Assembly: GCA_902631785.1 (NCBI GenBank)
Contig: CACOZT010000002.1
Location: 82,996-146,995, forward strand
Direction: 5' to 3'
Source: an uncultured SAR86 cluster bacterium
Lineage (GTDB): Bacteria; Pseudomonadota; Gammaproteobacteria; Magnimaribacterales; D2472
DNA: 64,000 nucleotides
The translations under genes and the position numbers were made by a program. The notes under the pieces were generated by a model that was given only the letters and a program-made list of their open reading frames with translations, searched no databases and had not been told where the DNA came from. Shown here one piece after another: positions 19,452-27,583 of this stretch. Positions within the stretch are counted from its first letter, which is position 1; every line of letters begins with the position of its first letter.

Positions 19452-20168
19452 TTAAAGCTTTTTAGCAGGAATTCCAGCTACGGTTGTTTCATCTTCTACA
19501 TCCTTTAGAACAAGACTGCCAGCAGCAACTTTTGCATTTTTACCTATGGTTATATTTCCCAAAATAGTACTAGATGCAAAAATAGAGGCACCAGATTTAA
19601 TTTTTGGATGTCTATCACCAATTTCAAAGCCTTTTCCACCAAGCGTAACTCCCTGATATATGGAAACATTTTCATCGATTTTCGAAGTTTCCCCTATTAC
19701 AACACCAGTAGCATGATCAATCATCACACCACCCTTTATTTTTGCAGCAGGATGAATATCAACACCAAAAACCTCTGATGCCCTATTTTGAAAAAAAAGC
19801 GCCATTGTATGTCTATCGTCATTCCATAAGCAATTTGCAGCTCTGTATGTTGCTAATCCTTGAAAGCCCTTATAAAACAAAATTGGTGTTGAAAAATATT
19901 TACAAGCCGGATCATGGTCTTTGAAAAAAACAATATCATTTATTAAATCTTGTTCTATATGTTCACATTTATGATAGACGTCCAAAATAAAGTCTTTAAT
20001 TTTGTTTGATGATAATGCATCACTATTGAGTTTCGATGCTAGAACAGATGCAACTGAGTTAATTAAATTATCTTGAGATAAAATTAATTTGGTTAAATAA
20101 GGTTCAAGTGAAGGCTCAGCTTCAATTCTTAACTTAACCTCATTTTGAATTTCTTTCCAAATATTCAT
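19452..20168 (-). CDS. cysE: Serine O-acetyltransferase
   Basis: This enzyme makes O-acetylserine, the carbon precursor of cysteine. The 238-residue protein has an N-terminal helical domain (about 1-140) and a C-terminal left-handed beta-helix of hexapeptide repeats (HPAAKIKGGVMIDHATGVVI, then VSIYQGVTLGG). Active-site residues sit in DHATG and in the DRHPKI segment. The C-terminus ends AGIPAKKL; in enteric CysE the longer tail with a terminal Ile binds cysteine synthase. Here the tail stops right after the hexapeptide domain, so a classical cysteine synthase complex may be absent. Confidence 0.95.
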   Translation of the reverse strand: MNIWKEIQNEVKLRIEAEPSLEPYLTKLILSQDNLINSVASVLASKLNSDALSSNKIKDFILDVYHKCEHIEQDLINDIVFFKDHDPACKYFSTPILFYKGFQGLATYRAANCLWNDDRHTMALFFQNRASEVFGVDIHPAAKIKGGVMIDHATGVVIGETSKIDENVSIYQGVTLGGKGFEIGDRHPKIKSGASIFASSTILGNITIGKNAKVAAGSLVLKDVEDETTVAGIPAKKL

Positions 20169-20197
20169 ATCAATAATTAATGAAAAAATGCATCAGT

Positions 20198-21598
20198 TTA
20201 TTCTATATATAAACCAAAGCCCTCTTGGAGACCTATAATGTCGTTGTGAGTATTTTTATTTGTAGATAGATAAAAGTCCTTAGACTCTTTAGTAAATAAA
20301 ATGTAATTCAAAAGATCAGTATCTTTTTTTGAAAAGTCTTTTATATTGTTTGATTTACAAAATTCTGAGAAATCTTTTCTATATTCACTTATGGTCATAA
20401 TTTCAGAATCATCGTCTGGTATATTTTTATCAATCTTTTTTAGAAGATTTGAATTTACTTTCCCAGGAATTTTTCCATATTTACCATTAACCAGGTCAAC
20501 AAACTCTTTGTTTAAGGTCTTGTATCTTTGACCATCTAAAACATTCATTAATGCCTGCGCTCCTACGATTTGAGATGATGGAGTTACTAGTGGTACGAAA
20601 CCAACGTCCTCTCTAATTCTTGGTATTTCATCAATTAAATCTTTTAATCTATGTTGTTTATTTAGATCTACTAACTGTTTTTCTAGAATACTTAGCATTC
20701 CACCAGGCACTTGATATAAAAGCATATTAATATCAACCCCTCTCATTGAACCCTCATATTGAACATATTTTGGTCTAATCGCCTGAAAATGTTCAGCTAT
20801 ATTTGTTAAGAGATTCATATCAAATGGGTTTTCATCATCTTTATATATCATCGATATAAAGCTTTCCGTTGCAGTATGAGCATATAAATTACTGAATGAT
20901 GATATCGATGTATCGATGTTATCAACTCCAGCCTCATAAGCTTTTAAATTTGTAGCATCAGCCAAGCCAGTTGTAGAGTGAGTATGAAGGTGGATTGGTA
21001 TTTTTAGATTTTTTTTAAGTTTTTTAATAAGCTCGTACCCAACGTTTGGTCTTAAAAGACCTGCCATATCTTTGATTGCTAATGATTTAGCTCCAATATC
21101 TTCAATATCCTTAGCCAATTTTATCCAATACTTCTCATTATGAACTGGGCTAGTTGTGTAACATATGGTGCCTTGAGAATTTTCTTTCTCTTTATTAACA
21201 AATTCTATAGAGGGTTTAATATTATCAATATCATTTAAAGCATCAAAAATTCTAAAAATATTTATGCCCTCTTTTGCTGCATTTTTTATAAATAACTCAA
21301 TAACTGAATTATCATATTCTTTATAGCCAACCAGATTTTTTCCTCTTAAAAGCATCTGAAGTTTAGTTTTTTTAAATTTCTTTTTAAAAACTTTTAATCT
21401 GTCCCACGGATTTTCATTTAAAAATCTTAGGCAGCAGTCATATGTAGCACCGCCCCAAACTTCAAGAGATGAATACCCGACTTTATCAAGCTTTGATAAT
21501 ACTGGTAGCATATCTTCAGTCTTCATCCGTGTTGCAATTAATGATTGCTGACCATCTCTTAGGACTACTTCAGTGATATTGGGTTTATTTACAGGCAT
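20198..21598 (-). CDS. Carboxyltransferase of the pyruvate carboxylase B / OadA family, no biotin domain
   Basis: This 466-residue protein is the carboxyltransferase part of oxaloacetate decarboxylase alpha or pyruvate carboxylase subunit B. It is a TIM barrel with the metal ligand D15 in LRDGQQS, the metal-ligating lysine K176 in AIKDMAG, and metal histidines in HLHTH (203-207). A conserved PYC/OADA extension contains the catalytic-threonine segment PLVTPSSQIVG. Typical OadA/PycB proteins are about 590 residues and end in a biotinyl domain with an AMKM motif. This protein stops at GFGLYIE without one. No biotin carboxylase, biotin carrier, OadB or OadG is nearby. It must use a carrier encoded elsewhere, or have another role. 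It lies 29 bases upstream of cysE on the same strand. Confidence 0.85.
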   Translation of the reverse strand: MPVNKPNITEVVLRDGQQSLIATRMKTEDMLPVLSKLDKVGYSSLEVWGGATYDCCLRFLNENPWDRLKVFKKKFKKTKLQMLLRGKNLVGYKEYDNSVIELFIKNAAKEGINIFRIFDALNDIDNIKPSIEFVNKEKENSQGTICYTTSPVHNEKYWIKLAKDIEDIGAKSLAIKDMAGLLRPNVGYELIKKLKKNLKIPIHLHTHSTTGLADATNLKAYEAGVDNIDTSISSFSNLYAHTATESFISMIYKDDENPFDMNLLTNIAEHFQAIRPKYVQYEGSMRGVDINMLLYQVPGGMLSILEKQLVDLNKQHRLKDLIDEIPRIREDVGFVPLVTPSSQIVGAQALMNVLDGQRYKTLNKEFVDLVNGKYGKIPGKVNSNLLKKIDKNIPDDDSEIMTISEYRKDFSEFCKSNNIKDFSKKDTDLLNYILFTKESKDFYLSTNKNTHNDIIGLQEGFGLYIE

Positions 21599-21645
21599 AT
21601 ATTTAGTAGATTAATTAATTGTATTTTAATTTATATTGAAAAAAA

Positions 21646-21675
21646 TATAAAACTAGCCATGCGGCTAGTTTTATA
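21646..21675 (-). terminator. Intrinsic terminator after the cupin gene
   Basis: A 13-base perfect stem (21646-21658 pairing with 21663-21675) with a 4-base loop has a GGCTAG core. Read on the minus strand it is followed by TTTTTTTC, which makes a standard Rho-independent terminator 12 bases past the stop of the gene ending at 21687. It isolates that gene from the carboxyltransferase gene downstream. Confidence 0.85.
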
Positions 21676-21686
21676 AAAACGAATTA

Positions 21687-22094
21687 TTAATCAATAAATA
21701 TCGTATGTTCCTTGCCTGATTCAGAGACTCTAATAACTAGTAAATCTGAACAAGAATCTTCCAATTCAGGAGCATCTGATTCACCGCCATGAACCCAATC
21801 AGATCTTTCGAACCAATATTCGTTGTCTGAATATGTCTTCCAGTCACCAGATGATTTTGATTGTGAGAGACCATCTAAAACATATACCAATGTGCCTGAA
21901 GCTGGATGAAAGTGTTTTGGTACTACATCTTGATCACAGGTTTTTCTTCTTTCAACATGCATCTCCATTCCATTTCCCATATCAAAAACTTCTGAAGACA
22001 TTAGACCTGGAAATGACTGTTCTTCGGCATGATTATCAGAAAAAAGATTTAATGAAATTATCATTAATAGTGAAATAAAATAATTTAAAAACAT
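21687..22094 (-). CDS. Secreted cupin-like protein
   Basis: This 135-residue protein has an N-terminal signal peptide (residues about 1-22, ending near NHAEE). A small cupin barrel follows: the metal-type motif appears as PKHFHPASGTLVYVLDG, with H62 and H64 as likely ligands and a later WVHGGE histidine. The substrate is unknown; single-domain periplasmic cupins of this size are often uncharacterised. The ATG is preceded by a GGGGAGGA ribosome site. It is a single gene with its own terminator and is divergent from the membrane protein at 22229. Confidence 0.72.
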   Translation of the reverse strand: MFLNYFISLLMIISLNLFSDNHAEEQSFPGLMSSEVFDMGNGMEMHVERRKTCDQDVVPKHFHPASGTLVYVLDGLSQSKSSGDWKTYSDNEYWFERSDWVHGGESDAPELEDSCSDLLVIRVSESGKEHTIFID

Positions 22095-22163
22095 AATATT
22101 TTTCCTCCCCGGAAAACATCATAAAAGTATGTTTATAATGTTTTAATTTATAAATAATTTGTA

Positions 22164-22192
22164 TTGTATCTAACTAAAATCAAATATTTATA
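22164..22192 (+). promoter_or_regulatory. Possible promoter of the gene at 22229
   Basis: TTGTAT (22164-22169) and TTTATA (22187-22192) are separated by 17 bases, and a TATATT two bases later is an alternative -10. The start would be near 22200, giving a leader of about 30 bases with a strong AAGGGAGA ribosome site. The surrounding sequence is very AT-rich, so chance matches are possible. Confidence 0.4.
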
Positions 22193-22228
22193 TTATTATA
22201 AATGTATTCATAAATAAGGGAGAATAAT

Positions 22229-22612
22229 ATGACAAGTGAATATGAAATTTTTAGCATTATGCATATGGGATTCATCCAAAATGCTATGTATTTTGTAGGA
22301 TTCGTTCTATTTACATGGCTAGGATTTAGAATGGCTAATAATATCTATAACAATCCTGATTCAAATATGCTAGGCAGAGTTCTTACTTCTGCATTTGTTG
22401 TTTTAGTTGCATTGTCGATGTATAACCTTCAACAAATTGGTGGAGCAATTCTTGGCACAGCAGTAATGCAATTAGGTGACATAGGTGCTGGATCCGCAGA
22501 AAGAATGCAACAATATGTGGATTCACCATTGAGAGTGGGAGGCACATTACAGACAGTGTTTGTTGTTCTAATATTAGTATTCCAATTAGCGCTTACTTGG
22601 ACTAAGAAGTAA
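22229..22612 (+). CDS. Unknown small membrane protein, monocistronic
   Basis: I do not recognise this 127-residue protein. It has three predicted membrane helices: about 14-35 (FIQNAMYFVGFVLFTWLGF), 47-80 (a hydrophobic stretch through LTSAFVVLVALSMYNL and GGAILGTAVM), and 102-123 (LQTVFVVLILVFQLAL). There is a short polar loop (NNIYNNPDSNM) and a negatively charged segment (DIGAGSAERMQQYVDSP). The N-terminus is not a cleavable signal. The gene has an excellent ribosome site (AAGGGAGA), a possible promoter and a strong terminator 12 bases after the stop, so it looks like an independently and well expressed gene. No enzymatic motif is visible. Confidence 0.75.
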   Translation: MTSEYEIFSIMHMGFIQNAMYFVGFVLFTWLGFRMANNIYNNPDSNMLGRVLTSAFVVLVALSMYNLQQIGGAILGTAVMQLGDIGAGSAERMQQYVDSPLRVGGTLQTVFVVLILVFQLALTWTKK

Positions 22613-22624
22613 GATTGATTCTTT

Positions 22625-22651
22625 AGGGGGTATGAACTACCCCCTTTTTTT
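22625..22651 (+). terminator. Strong intrinsic terminator
   Basis: An 8-base stem AGGGGGTA / TACCCCCT (22625-22632 and 22638-22645) with a 5-base loop is followed by seven Ts (22645-22651). It is GC-rich against a very AT-rich background. It ends the transcript of the small membrane protein and sits immediately before the ATG (22652) of the next gene. Confidence 0.92.
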
Positions 22652-23515
22652 ATGATTAAAAATAAATTAACTAGTCAATTGTTATGTGTATTTATATACA
22701 TAGTTTCATTCTATTTATCCTATATTCTTACACCAGAAGCAATTAATGGTATTTGGCTTAAAATTTTGATATGGCATTTATATGCTACATTATTTATATA
22801 TATAGGAAGTGTTATTTTAAATAACTCAAGTCTATATGATCCTTTTTGGTCAGTAGCACCAGTACCAATAGTAATTTATTTAGCACTAGAGTCAGATAAT
22901 TCTATTACATTAGACTTACTGGTTCTCACTCCAATAATATTTTGGGCTGCAAGATTGACCAGAAACTGGATTATTAGTTGGAGAGGTTTTGAACATGAAG
23001 ATTTTAGATATATTGATTTAAAAAATACTAATAGAATAAATGCAGAATTTAGAAATTTTTTTGGGATACATTTATTTCCAACATTAATTGTTAATCTATG
23101 TCTTTATCCACTAATTTTTATATTTTCAAATAACGCATTTGTAACTCCATTTTTATACATAGCATCATTATTTACCTTTATGTCAGTTGTGCTTGAAACT
23201 ATTGCAGATGAGCAAATGAGAGAATTTAGGAAAGATCCTTTGAATAAAGGCAAAACAATGAAATATAAATTATGGAAGTATTCGAGACATCCAAATTATC
23301 TTGGTGAAATTGGTTTTTGGTTTGGTATTTACTTCATGGGTATTAGCTCTGGCTTAGCACCATTTTGGATTGTATTATGCCCCCTTTCTATGTTGGCTCT
23401 TTTTGTATTTGCATCATGCCCTATGATGGATAATAGAAGTTTAGAGAATAGGCCAGACTATAAAGAATATATGGACAAAACATCTCAACTTCTTTTGTTA
23501 CCTCCAAAAAGTTAA
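22652..23515 (+). CDS. DUF1295 / steroid 5-alpha-reductase-like membrane protein
   Basis: This 287-residue polytopic protein has about seven hydrophobic segments and the DUF1295 C-terminal signature: KLWKYSRHPNYLGEIGFWFG, then a short loop and FVFASCPMMDNRSLENRP with the terminal YKEYMDKT. The family resembles steroid 5-alpha reductases and isoprenylcysteine methyltransferases and presumably uses NADPH or SAM on a lipid substrate, but is uncharacterised. The ATG directly follows the T tract of the terminator, with no room for a ribosome site. A TTG at codon 10 is an alternative start, also without an obvious ribosome site. Confidence 0.82.
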   Translation: MIKNKLTSQLLCVFIYIVSFYLSYILTPEAINGIWLKILIWHLYATLFIYIGSVILNNSSLYDPFWSVAPVPIVIYLALESDNSITLDLLVLTPIIFWAARLTRNWIISWRGFEHEDFRYIDLKNTNRINAEFRNFFGIHLFPTLIVNLCLYPLIFIFSNNAFVTPFLYIASLFTFMSVVLETIADEQMREFRKDPLNKGKTMKYKLWKYSRHPNYLGEIGFWFGIYFMGISSGLAPFWIVLCPLSMLALFVFASCPMMDNRSLENRPDYKEYMDKTSQLLLLPPKS

Positions 23516-23553
23516 GTTTGAGATAAGATTAATATTATGTAAAATTAAAAAAC

Positions 23554-23976
23554 ATGAATGATTCTAATATTGTACAAAAATTCATATGGTTCTCTGAAAG
23601 AGCTATTTTATTGTCAATTGCACTTGCTACTTTATTTGCAACTGCTTCTGAAATTATAAGAATTATTAATGTTCAAGAAGTTAATCTAAGTGATTTATTT
23701 CTATTATTTATTTATGCTGAAGTATTAGGAATGGTAGCTTCATTTTATGCAAATAATAGAATACCAGTAACATTGCCATTAATTATTGCTATGACTGCCC
23801 TGACAAGAATGATAATACTTCAGAGTAAAGATCTTAATGCTATCAATATTATTTATGAAGCCACTGGGATACTAATTCTAGCAATATCCGCATATATAAT
23901 GACTCTTAAGGACAAAATAAGTCTCAAAAAACTTTTGTTAAGAGAAAAGATAGATGAATCTGACATTCCAGATTAA
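23554..23976 (+). CDS. PsiE-family membrane protein
   Basis: This 140-residue protein has four hydrophobic helices and matches the PsiE (phosphate-starvation-inducible E) family: ISERA-type N-terminus (WFSERAILLSIALATL), FLLFIYAEVLGMVASFYANN and IPVTLPLIIAMTALTRMI. In E. coli psiE is induced by phosphate starvation; its function is unknown. It lies 38 bases after the DUF1295 gene. No Pho box was seen upstream. The convergent neighbour ends 9 bases away. Confidence 0.8.
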   Translation: MNDSNIVQKFIWFSERAILLSIALATLFATASEIIRIINVQEVNLSDLFLLFIYAEVLGMVASFYANNRIPVTLPLIIAMTALTRMIILQSKDLNAINIIYEATGILILAISAYIMTLKDKISLKKLLLREKIDESDIPD

Positions 23977-23985
23977 TTTAAACAA

Positions 23986-24909
23986 CTAAATTTTTAATTC
24001 ACTCATCGAATCACATATCGAATTAAATTCTTTTACTATTTCGTCTATTATCTGTTGTACAGGTTTTATTTCATCGATTAATCCAGATGACTGACCAGAT
24101 AAAGCAGGAGCTGCTTCCATGTCACCTCCAAAATATAAATCTTTGATATTCATTAGAGCTGTCATATCCATTTCACCCTTTTCATCAATGTCTTTAGTTA
24201 AGTCTGTTTTCAGTGCTCTAATCACTGGTTTTGATTTTTTATTTAAGATGTATGTGCCATCAATTCCAGAATTAATAATTTTATTTTTAAAATTATCATG
24301 AACTGGGCTCTCTTGACTTGAAACAAATCTTGTTCCCATTTGAATTCCCTCTGCGCCTGCAGCAAATACAGCAGCCATTCCTGCTCCATCTGCAATACCT
24401 CCTGCGGCAATTATTGGCAAGTCTAAATTTTGTTTTATTGATTGAATTAGAACTAAAAGACCAACCTCAATTGGACTTTTAAATCCTCCACCTTCTGTTC
24501 CCTCAACAACAAGACCATCAACACCAGCATTTGCTGCTTTAATTGCACCTTCTAGACTTGGAACAGCGTGATAGACAGTTATTCCTGCATCTTTTAATGT
24601 TCCAACATATTTTGTAGGATCGCCTGCAGAAGTTGTTACAAATCTAACACCCGATTCAACACAAAAATTAACCATTGAATCATCTTTGAGAAATAATAAA
24701 GGTAAATTAACTCCGAATGGTTTATCAGTTAATTCTGACATCATTTGAATTTCTTTTTTACAATTATCAATTTCACCAGATGAAGTTTCTATTATTCCCA
24801 TTCCACCTGCTTCACAAACTGCTGATGCAAGTCGACTTCTTGCTATCCAACCCATTGGAGCTTGAATAATGGGATATTTTGATCCTGTATGAGCTGTAAC
24901 TCTATTCAT
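23986..24909 (-). CDS. Nitronate monooxygenase / FabK-like flavoprotein
   Basis: This 307-residue TIM-barrel FMN protein belongs to the nitronate monooxygenase (2-nitropropane dioxygenase) family. It has the N-terminal QAPMGWIAR, the flavin and phosphate motifs GGIADGAGMAAVFAAGAEG and GTRFVSSQES, and the segment VVEGTEGGGF near the active site. Related FabK enoyl-ACP reductases share the fold, so the reaction (oxidation of nitronates or an enoyl reduction) cannot be fixed by eye. It follows the dehalogenase homologue (24931) on the same strand with 21 bases between them, so the two are probably co-transcribed. Confidence 0.86.
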   Translation of the reverse strand: MNRVTAHTGSKYPIIQAPMGWIARSRLASAVCEAGGMGIIETSSGEIDNCKKEIQMMSELTDKPFGVNLPLLFLKDDSMVNFCVESGVRFVTTSAGDPTKYVGTLKDAGITVYHAVPSLEGAIKAANAGVDGLVVEGTEGGGFKSPIEVGLLVLIQSIKQNLDLPIIAAGGIADGAGMAAVFAAGAEGIQMGTRFVSSQESPVHDNFKNKIINSGIDGTYILNKKSKPVIRALKTDLTKDIDEKGEMDMTALMNIKDLYFGGDMEAAPALSGQSSGLIDEIKPVQQIIDEIVKEFNSICDSMSELKI

Positions 24910-24930
24910 TAGATAATTGTATATATAAAT

Positions 24931-26055
24931 TTATAAAATAGAATTCTTATCTAGGACTTTCTTTTCAACGCTAAATCCCTCAGGATTTCCATTAATAAAG
25001 TCAATAATTAGTTGGGCATACTCAGGTCCTGCCTCCTCTTGTACAAAGTGTCCTGGACCATTGATTACAATTTCATTTGCAGTTGGTATTCTCTTTAATA
25101 ACTTAACAATTTCTGGATTATTACCAGTAACTGGATCATTATCTGAGTTTGCAATCAAAAAAGGTTTATTCCATTTTTCTAAGACTTTTCTATATGCCAT
25201 TTCATTTTTTCTAATTTCGCTTGGAATTAAATAAGGAAAAATTTGCGCTCCTGCTTTATAAGATGCATTTGGGTATGGTGCCTCATAAGCATAACTCTCT
25301 TCTTCAGAAACAGATCCAAGAACTCTCATGATACCGCCAATATCAATATTATCTGTATAGGTTGAATATCTAATCCAATTTGTGAATCCATCGCCACCAA
25401 CAAATTCTTCCCAGGTTGCCGGTCCCTGCAACCATATCGTAAATTTAAATATTGGCCATAATATATAACTTCGTAAATCATTTACAAAACCTCTTCCAGT
25501 TGCGGGCAAGCTAGTGTTAGTAGCAATGATCCTATCAAATCTTTCTGGTTCCTCTGCTAAAACTCTTAATCCCACTGGACCACCCCAATCATGAAAATGA
25601 GCAGTAATATTATTTAAATCTAATTCAACAATTAACTGAGTCATTTTGTCTACATGCATTTGATGAGAATAGTCACTTGTTAAGATATATTTATCTGATT
25701 TACCGAATCCAACCATATCCGGTGCAATAACTCTAAACCCTTCGTTGACAAGTGTTGGTATCATCTTTCTAAATAAATAACTCCATGTAGGTTCTCCGTG
25801 GAGTAGATAGACAATCTGACCATCTTTAGGTCCTTCATCAATATAATGGATTCTTGTATCGTCAATAGTTAAATAATTTGCTTTAAACGGATAGTCTTTT
25901 AAGTTTTCAAATCGTTCATCTGGGGTTCTTAATATACCAGGTGAAACTAAATTAAATCTATCATAATTAATTGATGGTTCAGAGTTTCTAATATATAGAA
26001 ATAATCCTATGCATATAACTAAGACAAAAAATAAAATTGAAAAAACTTTATTCAC
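24931..26055 (-). CDS. Haloalkane dehalogenase-like hydrolase with N-terminal membrane anchor
   Basis: This alpha/beta hydrolase is closest by motif to haloalkane dehalogenases of the DhlA type, which release halide from alkyl halides. I start it at GTG 26055 because GGAG lies 8 bases upstream; an ATG at 26109 would add 18 residues, lies almost against the divergent gene and has no ribosome site. That gives 374 residues. Residues 3-22 are one hydrophobic helix (VFSILFFVLVICIGLFLYI), so the enzyme is probably membrane-anchored or exported. Catalytic residues: D156 with adjacent W157 (HFHDWGGP), HGEPTWSY (oxyanion/halide region), the acid Asp in SDNDPVTG, and His in GPGHFVQEE. Real substrates may be epoxides or esters. 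Confidence 0.85.
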   Translation of the reverse strand: MNKVFSILFFVLVICIGLFLYIRNSEPSINYDRFNLVSPGILRTPDERFENLKDYPFKANYLTIDDTRIHYIDEGPKDGQIVYLLHGEPTWSYLFRKMIPTLVNEGFRVIAPDMVGFGKSDKYILTSDYSHQMHVDKMTQLIVELDLNNITAHFHDWGGPVGLRVLAEEPERFDRIIATNTSLPATGRGFVNDLRSYILWPIFKFTIWLQGPATWEEFVGGDGFTNWIRYSTYTDNIDIGGIMRVLGSVSEEESYAYEAPYPNASYKAGAQIFPYLIPSEIRKNEMAYRKVLEKWNKPFLIANSDNDPVTGNNPEIVKLLKRIPTANEIVINGPGHFVQEEAGPEYAQLIIDFINGNPEGFSVEKKVLDKNSIL

Positions 26056-26122
26056 TAATATTCTCCAGTAATATAATAAAAGATAATATATTGACGTAAT
26101 ATATGTCAAAGGTGTTTTAGTT

Positions 26123-26527
26123 ATGATAGTTAAAAATAAAGTTATACCAAATGAAGAACAAATAAATGGTTTTTTAGAGAATCCTGAAATTGGTCCAATT
26201 TCAATGGTTAATTTACTTAAATATAAAGATAAAGCTATCTATGAGGACGGACGTGATACCAATCTTACTGGTGAAGAAGCATATAAACTTTATGCGATTG
26301 AAGTTATAAATTTTGTCGAAAAATATGGAGGTGAGTTCATCTTTGCAGGTAAGGTTAGCAGATTGATGTTAGGTGAAGTTGATGATTTGTGGGATGCTGT
26401 TGCAATTGCTAAATATCCAAATAGAAAAGCAATGCTAGATATGACTATGGATCCAGGATATCAAAAGATTCACGTTCATAGAGATGCTGGATTAGAAGGA
26501 CAATTAAACATAGAAACTATTGATTAA
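26123..26527 (+). CDS. DUF1330-like small protein
   Basis: This 134-residue protein resembles the DUF1330 dimeric-barrel family: an N-terminal PISMVNLLKYKDKA, a central GEEAYKLYAIEVINFVEKYG with GEFIFAGKV, and a C-terminal DAVAIAKYPNRKAMLDMTMD. No enzymatic role is established for the family. It is the first gene of a tightly packed eight-gene plus-strand run that ends at 32196. AAAGG lies upstream of the ATG. It is divergent from the membrane-anchored dehalogenase, so the two units may share a 67-base control region. Confidence 0.78.
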   Translation: MIVKNKVIPNEEQINGFLENPEIGPISMVNLLKYKDKAIYEDGRDTNLTGEEAYKLYAIEVINFVEKYGGEFIFAGKVSRLMLGEVDDLWDAVAIAKYPNRKAMLDMTMDPGYQKIHVHRDAGLEGQLNIETID

Positions 26528-26533
26528 AAAATT

Positions 26534-27583
26534 ATGAAAAAGTTATTAATACTATTAAGTTCTGTTATTACAATTTATCTAATCGGCCTATTGGCCTTAA
26601 ATTCACATACCGTCCAAGATAGACTCCTAAATATTGGTCTACAAAATATCGTCAATAACGACCAATTTTTAGATAAGGAAGACAGCTTAAAAGTTGTTAT
26701 TTGTGGTTCCAGGTCACCCCTTCCATCTCCTGGACGTGCAGAATCATGTGTTCTTGTAGAAGCTGGTGATGATATATATATTTTTGACATGGGCAATGGG
26801 AGTATTAATAATCTTCAAGAATTTCAGGTTCCATGGACAAATGTTAAAGCAGTCTTAATTACTCATATGCACTCAGATCATATGGCAGATTTACCTGATG
26901 CCCATCTTCAGTCTTGGGTTCAAGGAAGAAATGCACCATTAATGGTATATGGACCAGAAGGAATAAATCTTGTTACCAAAGGATTTGAGTTAGCATACTC
27001 AGCAGATTATCAGTATAGAAATGAACATCATGGTGATGAAATTTTACCAATGAGTGTATCTGGATTTAATGCAGTTGAAATAATTGATAATGAATTAATT
27101 CCAAATGATACACCAGGATTAGAAATATTACCTTTTGTAGTAGATCACCATCCAGTAAATTCAGCTTTTGGTTTTAAAATATCCTACAAAGGAAGAACAG
27201 TTGTTATAAGTGGTGATACTATTAATGATGGGAGTGTCCAAAAGTATTCGCAAGACATAGATTTATTAATTCATTCTGCTATATCAATAGATATTGTTGA
27301 GAGGATGAGAAAAGTTTCCCCAACACCTCAATTAAACAAAATTCTATTAGATATACAGGATTATCACACCAGCATAGAGGAAGCAGGTGTAATTGCTAGA
27401 AGTGCGAATGTAAAACACCTACTTATTTACCATTCCATACCAACACCTCGGAATAATGTTATGGAAAGAGTATTTTTTAGACCTATTGAGAATGTATTTA
27501 AAGACTATACACTTTCTGACGATGGAACAAGAGTTGTTATGCCGGTTGATAGTAGTGAAATTATTATTGATAAAATAAATTAA
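26534..27583 (+). CDS. Membrane-anchored metallo-beta-lactamase-fold hydrolase
   Basis: This 349-residue protein has a hydrophobic N-terminus (residues 4-22) as signal or anchor. The metal-binding motif THMHSDHMAD places H111, H113, D115 and H116; further ligands are in VVDHHPVN, VISGDT and the C-terminal YHSIP. The overall pattern (CGSRSPLPSPGRAES near the start) resembles the RNase Z/arylsulfatase-like branch used by periplasmic phosphodiesterases and lactonases. The substrate is unknown. It follows the DUF1330-like gene by 6 bases and overlaps the next start by one base. Confidence 0.82.
   Translation: MKKLLILLSSVITIYLIGLLALNSHTVQDRLLNIGLQNIVNNDQFLDKEDSLKVVICGSRSPLPSPGRAESCVLVEAGDDIYIFDMGNGSINNLQEFQVPWTNVKAVLITHMHSDHMADLPDAHLQSWVQGRNAPLMVYGPEGINLVTKGFELAYSADYQYRNEHHGDEILPMSVSGFNAVEIIDNELIPNDTPGLEILPFVVDHHPVNSAFGFKISYKGRTVVISGDTINDGSVQKYSQDIDLLIHSAISIDIVERMRKVSPTPQLNKILLDIQDYHTSIEEAGVIARSANVKHLLIYHSIPTPRNNVMERVFFRPIENVFKDYTLSDDGTRVVMPVDSSEIIIDKIN

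Noticed and set aside
26056-26109. ATG 26109 as the start of the anchored dehalogenase homologue
   Set aside because: It has no ribosome site and leaves 13 bases to the divergent gene. GTG 26055 has GGAG at 8 bases.
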